The position numbers and the translations under genes were made by a program. The notes under the pieces are model-generated. The model was not told the DNA's origin. It made no database searches and saw only the letters and a program-made list of their open reading frames with translations. A DNA stretch of 64,000 bases from Dioscorea cayenensis subsp. rotundata (taxonomy: Eukaryota; Streptophyta; Magnoliopsida; Dioscoreales; Dioscoreaceae), in NCBI RefSeq assembly GCF_009730915.1, contig NC_052477.1:26802578-26866577 (forward strand). Reading direction: 5' to 3'. How positions within the stretch are numbered: the first letter of the stretch is position 1; every line of letters begins with the position of its first letter. Positions 32,879 to 44,545 of this stretch are shown one piece after another.

Positions 32879-35800
32879 ATGGATACAAGCATGCTTCCTT
32901 TTCAATTTCTGAAACTCACCAAAGAGAACTATGATAATTGGAGTATTCGCATGAAAGAAATGCTAGGATCACAAGCTGTATGGGATGTTGTTGAGAAAAG
33001 TTTTGAACAACCTGATAATGAACATGCTTTATCTCAAACACAGAAGGATGATTTGCGTAAAGCTTGGTAGAGAGATCAACAAGCTTTGACACTCATCCAT
33101 ATGTGTTCGGATGAAGGAATGTTTGAGAAAGTTTCGAGTGCTACTAGTGCTAAACATGAATGGAAAATTTTGCAGAATTTCTTCAAAGGAAATAATAGAG
33201 TCATCAAACTTCATCGTCAAGCTCTTCTAATAGGTGAATTTGAATCTATTAAGATGAAAAGTCCAGAATCAATCTCTGAATACTTTTCTAGAGTTTGTTA
33301 GTTGTTAATCAATTAAAAATATATGGAGAAACTCTAGATGATACTCATGTGGTTGAAAAAATCTTGCTATCTTTAGACACAAAATTTGAGTTTGTTGTTA
33401 TAGCAACTGAAAAGTCAAAGGATTTGAATTCTTTATCTATTGATGAGTTGATGGATATATTGCATGTCCATGAAGAATGCATGATAGAGAAACAATCTCA
33501 GTCTGAACAAGTTCTCTTGTCAAAATTATCCTTAAAAGACAAAGATGAAGACAAGGATGTTAATCAAGAAGGAAGAAAAAGAGGAAAAGGTAGAATGTAT
33601 GTTCGTGGCCGTGGCAACTACTTTGGCAAAGAAGGGGAAGATATGAGAGAAATGTTAATAACACTAAAGAAATAAGTCAAAGACAACCTGTAAGAGGACG
33701 TGGTAGAGGAACATGGCATAGAAGAGGTAGAAGGAGAGTAAATGTGTAGTGCAGCAATTGTAAAAATATGGATATTATGTAGTTGAATGTAAAAGCAAAG
33801 TTATAGAGGAAGACAAGGTCTACTGTGTAGAGGCTAAAGATGAAGAAGAATATGTTTTCTTGTTAACTCACAGTGAAGAAAAGAATCAAGAAGCATGGTT
33901 CCTAGATACCGGTGTAAGTAATCATATGACAGGTCAAAAGGATTTATTTGTGTCTTTAGATGAATCTTCTGAAAGAAATATTTCTTTTGGAGTTGAAAGA
34001 AAACTACAAGTTAAAGGAATAGGTAACATTCTGATTTTGGCCAAAAATGGATCTCATCAGGTTATTTCTCATGTATACTATGTGCCTACATTAAAAGCAA
34101 ATATTTTGAGTTTGGGTCAACTTCTTGAGAAAGGATATGACATCAGACTAAAGGATAGTGGAATGACAATTAGAAACAGCAGAGATCAATTGATTGCAAG
34201 GGTAGAACTGTCAAAGAGAATGTTTTGCTCAAACTTCAGATTGATAGTGCCAAATGATTGAAAACTTATGTATCTAATTCTTCTTGGATTTGGCATCAAC
34301 GAATGGGTCATCTATATTTTGGCGGCCTAAAGCAATTGGTGAGAGAGAAGATGGTACATTGTTTGCCTTATATTGAACATCCAGATCAGATTTGTGAAGG
34401 TTGCACTTATGGTAAGCACTTCAAATATAGCTTTCCAAAGGAGCAGCAAAGCCACTTCATCTTGTGCATGCTGACATTTGTGGTTCAATTAATCTATCTC
34501 TTTAGGTAAGAACAAGTATATCTTACTATTTATTGATGATTTTAGCCATGAAACATGGGTATTTTTTCAAAATAAAAGGTAGAAACATTTGAAACATTCA
34601 AGAAATTTAAAGCACATGTTGAGAATGAAAGTGGTCACTTGATTAAAGCTTTAAGAACTGATAAAGGTGGTGAGTTCACCTCTAAGCAATTTGGGCACTT
34701 TTGTGAATCACATGGAATTAAAAGGTTCTTAACTGTTCCAAGGTCACCACAACAAAATGGTGTTGTATAGAGAAATAACATAACCATTCTTAACATGGTA
34801 AGAAGCATGATGAAAAGTAAGTGCATAACTAAAGAATTGTGGGCATAAACTATATCATGTGCAGTCTACTTAAGCAATAGGCATCCAACAAGAAGTTTGC
34901 AAAAGATCACTCCTCAAGAAGCTTGGAGTGGTAGAAAGCCAACTCTTTCGCACTTAAGAGTTTTTAGGTGCATAGTATATGCTTACATTGCTGATGAACT
35001 AAGAGTAAAGCTAGATGACAAGAGTGGAAAACTTTTATTTATTGGCTATGAACACAAGATCTAAAGGTTACAGACTTTATAATCCAAAAAGTAAAAAAAA
35101 TTGTTATCAGTCGAGATGTCAAATTTAATGAAAAAGAATGTTGGAACTAGGAGAAGAAAAAAGAAGATTACAGTTTTCTTCCAATGTCTAGTATTGATAT
35201 TACTCAAGCTGAAAATGCAGAGCAGTCTACTTCTCCTACAACAATATCACATGAACCAAGTTTTTTAGCATCAAACAATGGTTATTCAAGTCCTTCAAGC
35301 TCAGTTGAAAGACCTCAAAGAATGAGAAGTCTTCAAGATATTTATGTTGACACTGATGAAATCAATGATTCTGCTCTTTGTTGTTCGTTTGCAGGTTCAG
35401 AGCCATTAAGCTTTAATGAATCAATGAAAGATGAGAAATGGAGGTTAGCCACGAATGATGAAATAAAAGCCATTCATAAAAATGATACTTGGGAGTTGGC
35501 CACTTTGCCCAAAGAAAAGCAAGCGGCTGGTGTCAAATGGATTTATAAAATCAAGAAAAATGAAAGAGGAGAAGTGGAAAAGTTCAAAGCTCGGTGGATT
35601 AGTAAGGGATATAGTCAATGACAAGGTATTTATTATGAAGCAATTTTTTGCTCCAGTTACCCAATTAGAAACCATTAGGCTGATCATGGCTCTAGCTGCT
35701 CAAAATAAATGGAGGATTTATCAAATGGATTTTAAATCAGTGTTTTTGAATAGACAATTAGAAGAAGAAATGCATATACAACAACCACCTGGCTATGTAG

Positions 35801-36585
35801 TCAAAGGTCATGAAGGAAAAGTGCTAAAATTAATTAAGGCTTTGGATGGCTTAAAGCAAGTACCAAGGGCTTGGTATAGTCACATTTGACAATTATTTCA
35901 ACTAATAGAAATTTTGTGAAATGCCCATATATATATGGTCTATATGTGAAGAAAACAGGAGAATGGTGGCATGTTAATTTTTTGTCTATATGTAGACGAT
36001 CTAATTTTTACAGGCAATAATTCATCATTGTTTGATGAATTCAAGAAGGAGATGGTTATTGAATTTAAGATGACAGATATAGGGCTTATGACCTATTATC
36101 TTGGAATAGAATTAAAGCAAACTAACAGTGGGATTTTTGTTTCACAAAAAAGTTATGCAATGAAGATCTTGAAATAATTTAATATGGAGAATTGTCAATC
36201 AGTTTCAACACCTGTTGAATGTGAGATTAAACTATCAAAAGTTGATGATGGTGAAAAAGTGAATCTAACTTTATATAGAAAGCTTGTTGGAAGTTTGAGG
36301 TACTTAACTTGTTCAAGACCTAATATTTTGTATGGAGTAGGTATTATCAGTCGCTATATGGAGGTGCCAACAACTACACATTTGAGGGCAGCCAAAAGAA
36401 TCTTGAGATATATTAAAGGAACCTTAAATTATCGCTTGTTTTATACATCTATCATGAACTGCAATTTAGTTGGTTACAATGATAGTGAATGGGGAGGAAA
36501 TGTCAATGACAGGAAGAGTACTACAGGCTTTCTGTTTAGTTTTGGAGATGCTGCATTTACTTGGAGATCGAAAGATACAACCCAT
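32879..36585 (+). pseudogene. gag-pol of Copia A, main part
   Basis: A gag start (MDTSMLPFQFLKLTKENYD) is followed by an in-frame TAG at about 33068. Domains can be followed in order: a basic gag tail; a protease with WFLDTGVSNHMTG (about 33896), active-site DTG retained; the GAG-pre-integrase zinc motif (HQRMGHL ... CEGCTYGKHF, 34290-34430); integrase core remnants (DKGGEFTSKQF, SPQQNG); reverse transcriptase with LDGLKQVPRAWY and an intact YVDDLIFTGN (about 35990); and RNase H with GYNDSEWGGNVNDRKSTTGF. The sequence is cut by CACTA B at 36589. Several stops and frameshifts precede that cut, so the element may already have been inactive when CACTA B arrived. Confidence 0.9.
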
Positions 36586-36588
36586 TGT

Positions 36589-37040
36589 CACTACAAGAAA
36601 TACAGGAATATGCAACGGAAATATTGCCACGGATTTGTTTCATTGCTTATTGTAAACATTGGCGACGGAATTAGCATTGGATTACCGACGGAATAAAACT
36701 GTAGAATTTAAACTTGTTTTTATTACATTACCAACGGAATTGTATAATATAGCAACGGAATTGTGATAAATACCAACAGAAACAGAGCAACAGAATTAGT
36801 TCGTTGCTATTCCGTTGCTAGAGCTTACATGCCCTAATTTTCCTGCCTATTTTTGTTGCTAATAAATTGCTACGGATTCATTCCGTCGCTATTTGTAAGC
36901 ATTGGCAACGGAATCAACATTGGATTACCGACGGAATAAAACTTCAAAAGTTCAACTTATTTTTATTATTACCGACGGAATGTTAAAACATAGCTATGGA
37001 ATTTAGATTAATAGTAACGGAATAAGTCTGTTCCTATTCC
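36589..37040. repeat. Left subterminal repeat zone of CACTA B
   Basis: Repeated GCAACGGAA, TACCGACGGAAT and TCCGTTGCT motifs at short spacing, the presumed transposase-binding array. A (TA)n run follows at about 37048-37067. Confidence 0.8.
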
Positions 37041-37645
37041 AAACTTATATATATATATATATATATGTATATTATTTATTAATATTTGTAATTTATATAT
37101 TATTCATTAATACATTTTCACTTTTAATAACAAAAATACAATTTTAATTATAAAATGTTTGTTATAATTAAAAATTAAATTACCTTAGTGTCCAAAATAT
37201 ATGTTCATAAATCAACTAATACAGTGTTACCCAAATATTATCATCAATGAAGATTTTTAAGCAAATCAAATGATTATTAATAAATAATAAAGGTGAAAAT
37301 AGCATTTTCTAATACAACCACTCATAGAGCTTCATCATGCCACTAATTTCATATGCCCCACCTAATTTCCACTCATAATAAACAAACATTAAAACACGAT
37401 CATCGAAAACATGGGACCAAAAAAATAATCACTCTACTAACCAATCCTCTTCACACAGAGATAGCCCCCACTTTTTTTAATATACATAGTTAAATTAATA
37501 AGGGGAAAAAAATTAATAAAAATCACTGAATTATCATTGTTTTATTTGCAAGCCATTCTATCATTTAAAATGAAAAACCAACCTCTCCAACCCTAATCCC
37601 TAATCGTAGCACCACGGTCACTCCTTCCGTGTAGTGGGCCATCCA

Positions 37646-38120
37646 AACCTCTGTGTGGTGGATTCATCTATCGATTGAAAAACTCCAATGTCATCATCGT
37701 TCTTTAGCACATCCTCGAGAAGCTTCACCTACTCAACTCCATCGCATTGCCAAGCTCGGCCTCAAAAACCTCTTTATCATCCCCATCTCCGACGTCAACC
37801 TCTGCTCTAGCCTCCTCATCAACCCTCTAGATCCCAACCCCGACGACCCTAATCCTCACAAATACTTGGATTTTTGTGATCTCGAAGAGTGCCAAGCTGA
37901 AAAACGAGGTGAAAAATGCAGAGATAGCTTGTTGTTCTCTTATTTCCCTCATTTATTTATGGTGTTGTTGCTCATTGACCTTCAATTTAGAAATATAGGG
38001 TTCATTTGTTTCTTTTTTTCCTTTTTGATTTTTGTGATTTTTTTTAGGTCTCACCGCCAGTTTGGAATTTGGCACCGGATTTTGAGTCTGAAGCTAATCT
38101 TAATCGGGAGTTTATTAAGG
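37646..38120 (+). other. Exon-like segments inside CACTA B, possible captured host gene
   Basis: An open, GC-richer stretch (37646-37906) encodes a proline/leucine-rich peptide with HRIAKLGLKNLFIIPISDVN and DFCDLEECQAEKRG, ending at CGAG|GTGAAA. A 140-bp intron-like stretch ends TTTTTTTAG, and a second open stretch (38049-38120) includes VSPPVWNLAPDFESEANLN in the joined-intron reading, then ATTAAG|GTTTTA. Neither segment resembles CACTA proteins. I cannot name the source gene. Capture of host gene pieces is known for CACTA elements, which makes this plausible; chance splice words in a leader region are the alternative. Confidence 0.4.
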
Positions 38121-38914
38121 TTTTATATATATATATCTTCAATTTATTATCTAATGTTGAATGTGTTTGTTGCCTATGAAAATAAAACTTTTTTTAAAAA
38201 ATTTTGGAAGTGTTTCAAGCAATTTTGTGCTTTCCTTGTAGGCATCATGTGTAGTGAAATAACTGATTAAACAAAGCAGGATGCTTGTTGTGATAAAATG
38301 ATTGAAAATCTAGGTAGTGTTTCAGAATTTCAGTGAGTGATTATTGCCCAACATCAGTCATCTCTTTGTTATATGATTGTTAGTAGTTCGTAGAGTTGTG
38401 CGTCACGGAGTTGTATTTTTTGCCCAGATGAAGCTTATGTTGCACTTTTTATTTAGATTGTAAATTTACCAAGCTTTGTTTCTGTTTGTTGTTTTTTGTA
38501 GGAAAAGCTATATCAATGGATCTTGATACTAGCATAAGGAAGGATCAAGAGTATCAGTAGCTGATATAGTTGCCCATCTACAGGTTTGTAGAATAATTGC
38601 TCTTCTATGTTGAATTGTCATCTAGTCCCCATTATCAAACTCTCTTAATTGTATTTTGCATTTGTGCAAGTCGCCCTACCTATGTACTTATGATTTTGAC
38701 CAAGCAAAGCTGAATCTTTCTCATTTTTGAGTGGGAAACACAGTATGCAGTACACATTTCAAGCATGATCTGTTAGTTCTTAAGTTAACTTTCTCCATTG
38801 TTCACATTCTATTCCCCAACTTTAGCTTTACCAAAAATTACATGTTAGGCATAAATACAACCCAAGAGATGATAACTTTTTAAATTTAAAAATAGTAAAA
38901 TAAATTTAAAGAAA

Positions 38915-40294
38915 AAGATGAAAAATCAAGCATGTGTGCAAGGATCTATATGCGAGGCATATATCATACAAGAAATCTCATCATTTTGTTCAATGCATTT
39001 TGAATCTACTATGGAAACAAGATTAAATCGTGTACCTGGCAATGACGATAGTGGAGATGTAGAATCTGTAGGACGACTTTCAATTTTCTCTCGTCCTGGT
39101 CGACCTTTTGGGCCAATGAATAATGCTAGATTTCTAGAAGACAAAGAACATTATGCTGCAGAGCTATATGTACTTATGAATTGTGAGGAGATATATCCAT
39201 ATGTGGAGTAAGTATTATTTTGTAACTAGTATTTATGGCGCAAAATACAAATTTAAACTTAATCAGTATCACTGACTTTATTTTCTTACATATAGGATGT
39301 TCGATGAAATGGCAAAAAAAGAACGTGTGAATATATCATACGGTTGTAAGTTTTGTAAGTTTAGACAATTTGTAAGTTTTAGACAATTTTTTTAGACAAT
39401 TGTTTAGACAATTTGTAAGTTTTGTTTAAAAATATGGTTGTATTACTAGTGAATGCATATATTTTTGACATATTATTGATCTATGTCTTACACTTTTAGG
39501 TGGCTAAACATAAAGATGAAATTGATCCTCGTGTTGTCGAAATGTCGTATGGTCCTGGATGAATTGCTCAATGTTACAAAGGTTGTTTTATAAATGGTTT
39601 CAAGTTCCACACCCAAGACTATGGGAATAACCACAATACAACAAATTGTGAAAGGAAGTTCTTACAATGATCATGAGAGAGATTTTTATGGTGTCTTGGA
39701 GAATATTATCCAATTAGAGTATTTTGGTGTTGGAACAAAGTTAAACTTTTTAAATGTCATTGGTTTGACATGGAAAAGGGGGTTAAGGTTGATCCTCGTC
39801 ATGGTCTTGTTGAAATTAAACGCAAATCAGAACTTCTTAGCAACGAACCATTTGTTTTAGCTGATCAAGCTCACCAAGTTTGTTATATTCCTTATCCCTC
39901 TAGTAAGAGAGATCGCCGTGATTGGTGGGTTGTTTTCAAAACAAAGGCAAAGAGTACATTTCTTGTTTCTCCAAGGAAGACTTATGAAGAAAGTCCAGTT
40001 CATTTAGTTGATGACATTTATCAAGAAGATGAAATATGCATTTCTACATTTGTTACTCCTTTAGAGGAACTTGAAAACCCAATTTTTCTTGCTAATATTA
40101 TATTTGAGGAGGTAAATTCATTTGTTGAAGAACAACAAGAAGCTGAAGATGAAGTTAATGAAGATGAAGATGAAGAAGAAGATGAAAATGACAATGAAGA
40201 TGGGGATGATGAAAACAATGTGGTTGATGGAGATGATGGAGATGAATATGAAGATGATGAAGAAAATGATTTTCATTACTCCGATGATAATTAA
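38915..40294 (+). pseudogene. CACTA B transposase, C-terminal part (DUF4218 end plus DUF4216)
   Basis: The first exon (to 39212) shows the DUF4218 end with SICEAYIIQEISSFCS, SIFSRPGRPFGP and YVLMNCEEIYPYVE. A GTAAGT intron leads to an exon with MFDEMAKKERVNISY. Further exons give FHTQDYG, LFKCHWFDMEKGVKVDPRHG, FVLADQAHQVCYI and RRDWWVVFKTK (DUF4216), then a long Glu/Asp tail ending NDFHYSDDN at 40294. There is a stop near 39560 and a frame change near 39735. The DDE-type catalytic N-terminus expected upstream is missing. The intron near 39345-39440 contains a short tandem repeat of AGACAATTTGTAAG. Confidence 0.85.
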
Positions 40295-40790
40295 GAGCTT
40301 TTAATATAGTACTTGTCAAGGACATATATTTTTATATCTAGACTTATCTATGGTCTTTTATACAATTTACTTATTTTTCATAAAAAATTGTTAATCTCTC
40401 CATTTATTTCATGCACATAATTTATCTTGCCTATGAAAGGTTTTTTTTTTTTTGTTCATTTTAAGTTTTTCACTAATGTACTCACTCAATATATGTTTGC
40501 AATTTGTCTAACGTAGTCACTAGCTTATAGGCTAAATGTATGTATTTTTGTTGTTAACAAATATTGTTTAATTTTGGTGTGTATGTTTTGGTTATTATGA
40601 TAGTCACCAATGTATGTATTTTTGTTGTTCATGAATATTGTTTAGTTTTTATGTGTATGTTTTGATTATTATGGTAGTCACTAATGTATCATCAATATGA
40701 ATATTATTTAATTTTTGTATTAATATGTAGCTAAAGATTTTCAATTTTAATTGGTCTTAACAATTAATGATTTTTGCAATAGTGCTACAA

Positions 40791-42585
40791 TGGCTAGACC
40801 CAAAGATCCAAAGACAAAAAATAAAGGTAAAGGTCAAGCAATTGAAACAAGCAACAATCATTCTATAAGGAATTCTGTATATCGTCCACCTTTGAAAGTA
40901 ACTTCCACTATTCAGTCCACCATGGAACCAGTTATGATTACATCTTCTATGGGTAATCCAGGCAATCAAAGATCAACAAATAATGATCCACCACTTGAAG
41001 TGCCATCTAATTCGTCGATTGAACCAATAGTAAATGAGACATTGGAATTAGGTTATGGTGGATTATCAACTGAAGGCGAAGATGTTGCACGACAACGTCG
41101 AACAAGGGGTCCTACTTTAGGAAGAATCGCTGCAGAAGATGCAAATAAAAAATGTACTTTGACAATTCTTGGTGATAGGTAATTTGAAAAAAAATTGTAT
41201 TTAATGTGATATATTCACAAGTGATTTTTTCTTTGGGTTTATTAACTATTTCTTTGTTTTTATATGTTTATTGTTTAATTGCTAACTATAACATGTTACA
41301 GTGTTTTTGCGGAGAAAGGAGTGTCATCAACTATTGTTAAAATAATAAAAAACTATTTTACCGGCATGTGGCCAACACGGAGAAAAATTCCAAATGATGT
41401 AAAAGAAGCTATGTGGAAGAAATTTGGGGTAACTATCAATTGTGTTTATCTTATCTTAATTTGCTTTACTTCCTTAAACCTTAAATCTTATTTTTGTGGA
41501 TGTGACTTCTAATTTTAATGCATAATATTAGGAATATTTTAATTGGCCCTTACAAGAGGAACCTAATGTATGAAGAGTATGGGAAAAGACATGTAAGGAG
41601 CAATTGAAGGATACATTAAATGGTGAAAAAACAAAAGCTATAAAAAAAGCTGGTGTCACTAATATTGTTGATATTAAGAAGTGTAAAGGAATGAAAAGGC
41701 ATTGGATGCCAACTAAAATTTGGGATGCTTTGATTGATATAGTTTGGAGTACAGAGAGTTGGCAAAATAAATCCAAGAAAGCATTGGCCAATCGTTTAAC
41801 TGAAAAAGAAAGGAGTATCACGAAACACACTAGCGGTTCTTGTTCATTTCTTGCTTCTCAAAAGCTAATGGTAAACTTTTTCACTTCACTCATGTCATGG
41901 ATTTAATTTTTCCAATTTGTTATACACACATTTGCAATAATAAAATTATATGTATAGTCTAATTAAAAACATTTCTTATGTAGGAAGAAGAGCTTCAACG
42001 ACCAATACAATATCCTGAATTATTTAAGGGAACTCATAAACGGTCAAAAGGAAGTGGTGATTTTGTAGATAATAAATCCAAAGTTGTTAGTGTATGTTAA
42101 TCATTAGTAATTCATTCCTTAAATTGTGAATTGTTACTTCATATTTTCGTAAACTTAAATCAATTAATTTTTATGTTTTTTTCACTTGTTATAGGATAAA
42201 TATCAATCTACATTATTCGAAAAATATGGTGATAATACTTCTGATCATCCTGAGTGATCCAGAAGCATGGACGTCATCAATTAGAGGAAAGTTAGATACA
42301 CGCACGCATGTATATGGGTTTGGCACCATGGTCAATTCTAAAGCAGCTGCATGCACAACTAACTCAGTTTGTGGTCCTTCTACTAGTACTCCACATATGG
42401 ATGTTTCTCTTAATGATGATAGAATTGTGAGTTTAGAGCAAAAGCTTGAATCATTGACTGATGATGTAAGTCAAGTGAAGAATGTTATAGGTGACATAAG
42501 CGACTTGAAAAATCAATTTCAGATTATGATGAGTTTCATGATGGAGAAATTTGGATCAAATATTCCTCCACCAACAAGTAAATGA
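40791..42585 (+). pseudogene. CACTA B transposase_24 (TNPA-type) protein, decayed
   Basis: Begins MARPKDPKTKNKGKG. Five exons can be read with GT/AG borders: 40791-41178, 41302-41428, 41532-41870, 41994-42091 and 42195-42585. Family landmarks are TRGPTLGRIA, GMWPTRRKIP, EYFNWPLQEEP, RHWMPTKIWDALIDIVWS, a HTSGSCSFLA motif and a C-terminal coiled-coil-like stretch (LEQKLESLTDDVSQVKN). An in-frame TGA near 41569 and a frameshift near 42250 disable it. The product would bind the subterminal repeats of the element. Confidence 0.85.
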
Positions 42586-43199
42586 TTTTAGGTATGAATT
42601 TGATCTTACTCTTCTTAAGTTTTAGTGCTTTACTTATAAATTTCTACTTGCAATTTAATTTGATGGTTAAAATTTCATGATTTTCATAGAGGAAGATATT
42701 GGGGCAAGAAGATAGCAATAAAAAAAACAACTCAAGGTAATTAATTAAATGTACCTTCATATATTAATTTTACTTTGTTTGTTGCTCCACAATTATATTT
42801 CTATAGCAATTTTATTTGATGGATTTTAAATTTTTATGATTTTTAATAAAGGAAGACAATGGCCAAGAAGAGGGAACAAAGAAAATCAAGGTAATTTAAT
42901 GTATGTTCATGATGACTTCTTGTTTCACTTTGTTTGTTGGTGACAATTGTATTGATGGATTAGAGAATTGTTGACGATGGATTTTTGGTTGTGATGGAAT
43001 GTTGGACCATTTGTATGGATTATTTGTATTTTTTGTATGAATTGAATGTTGGATCATTTGTATGGATTAATTGTATTTTTGGTATGATTGAAATGATGGA
43101 TTGTGGATACTCGATGAGATAATTTTTTTTATGTATCATTTGTATTATTCGTATTTATATAGGTAATTTTTTTATTTGTGCAATAAATTGTGTAGGTTG

Positions 43200-44083
43200 T
43201 GTGAAAAACAAATTCAGTAGCTAATAGCTATAATAATCAATATCAAAGAATAGTGACGGATATTCCGTTGCAAAATAACAAATGATAATGGAAATTCCAT
43301 TGGAAATGGAAAAATAGCATCGGAAATTCTGTTGCTAATATATATATTGAAATTGTGTAAGGAAACAACAACCAAACTTTCATTGCTACAAAAACATAGC
43401 AACGGAAAAAAGGAAATCCATTGCAAATAAAAAAACAAAAACTATAATTCCATTGCCACAAGAAAAATAACAATGGGAAAAAAAAACTCCGTTGCTAATA
43501 AGAAAAACAACCACCAAAATTTAGTTGCTACAAAGGAAATAGCAACTGAAAAAAAGAAATTCCGTTTCTAATAAGAAAATAACAACCGAAATTACATTGC
43601 TACAAGAACAATTGCAACTGAAATATAATGGATTTTGTAGTTAATGAGGGCATAGCAAGTAGCAATGGACTTTCATTAGAAATAAGATAATAGCAACAGA
43701 CATTCCCTTGCTAAAATAAGAAAAATATTGTTATTAAACTAAAAGCTTTCCGTAGCTATAACAATAATAGTAACCGAATAGTCCGTTTCTAGCCAACATT
43801 AGTGACGGAAATATAGCAACAGAAGTTTTGTGAACCAAAAAAGATTGAATATTTTATTATTATATTAATAACGGAGTTCTTGTGTTTGGCAACGGAAGCG
43901 TCCGTCGGCACAATATAAGAAATAATGACAGAATTTCATCATACCAACGGAATTTGAATAACGACTTGGGAGTAGCCATCGGAATGATTCCGTTGCTAAT
44001 TTCATTGCTAAATATATATAGCAATGGAAATGTAGTTTTTAGCAACAGAAAAATCCGTTGCTATTCCTGTATTTCTTGTAGTG
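43200..44083. repeat. Right subterminal repeat zone of CACTA B
   Basis: More than 20 AGCAACGGAA / TTCCGTTGCT-type words, most in inverted orientation to the left zone. It ends in the perfect terminal repeat TTTCTTGTAGTG. Antisense frames at 43214-43473 come from the repeats. Confidence 0.8.
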
Positions 44084-44122
44084 TGTGACCCTTTCCACAT
44101 GTGAAGCCAAATATGTTGTTGC

Positions 44123-44545
44123 TGTTCAGGATCGCACTGTAAAATTCAGTACCCAAAAGGATACAATTTTAGTAACCAGAAAGATACAAAGTTAAAAGGT
44201 GTAGCTTTTTTTTAGAGAGAATATTTTACCCATACATACTATTGGGCTAAACCAAATCTATTAAAAAAACTTTCAAAAAGTTCTTCATCATGACTTTAGA
44301 GTTCCAACATAAAACAACGTTAATTAAAACTTAGTACTAGAAAAGACATAAAGGTAACATTAAACTAAGCTCTCATTAGCTGTAGTGACACTGAGAGATC
44401 TCCCAGCTCCTTTAATGCTGAGTGGAGGTCCTTCAATCTTATTAGTTGTTTGACAAGTCAATCCATCTTTTGCTTCTTCACAATCCATCCCTTGTGTTGC
44501 TGACCAGTCAACCTCTTCAAAACAAGTTTCAAGCACCTTACAACA
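44123..44545 (-). repeat. 3' LTR of Copia B
   Basis: A 423-bp LTR, nearly identical to 48604-49019. The pol frame reads through into it. Confidence 0.9.

Larger units (their letters stand above)
36589..44083 (+). mobile_element. CACTA (En/Spm) transposon B, intact ends
   Basis: The terminal inverted repeats are perfect: CACTACAAGAAATACAGGAA at the left and its reverse complement at the right. A 3-bp target duplication TGT occurs at 36586-36588 and 44084-44086, the CACTA hallmark. Subterminal zones (36600-37040 and 43200-44083) hold dozens of AGCAACGGAAT / ATTCCGTTGCT words in both orientations. It carries remnants of both CACTA genes on the + strand plus an exon-like segment of unknown origin. 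It inserted into the RNase H region of Copia A; removing it restores the sequence around ...CCATTGTGACCCTTTCC. Confidence 0.95.

Noticed and set aside
36589..37040. CRISPR-like array from regularly recurring GCAACGGAAT words
   Set aside because: Repeats are short, in both orientations, without unique spacers of fixed length, and match CACTA subterminal repeats in a plant genome.
40021..40218. Serine-rich antisense frame
   Set aside because: It is the reverse strand of the GAT/GAA-rich acidic tail of the CACTA B transposase.
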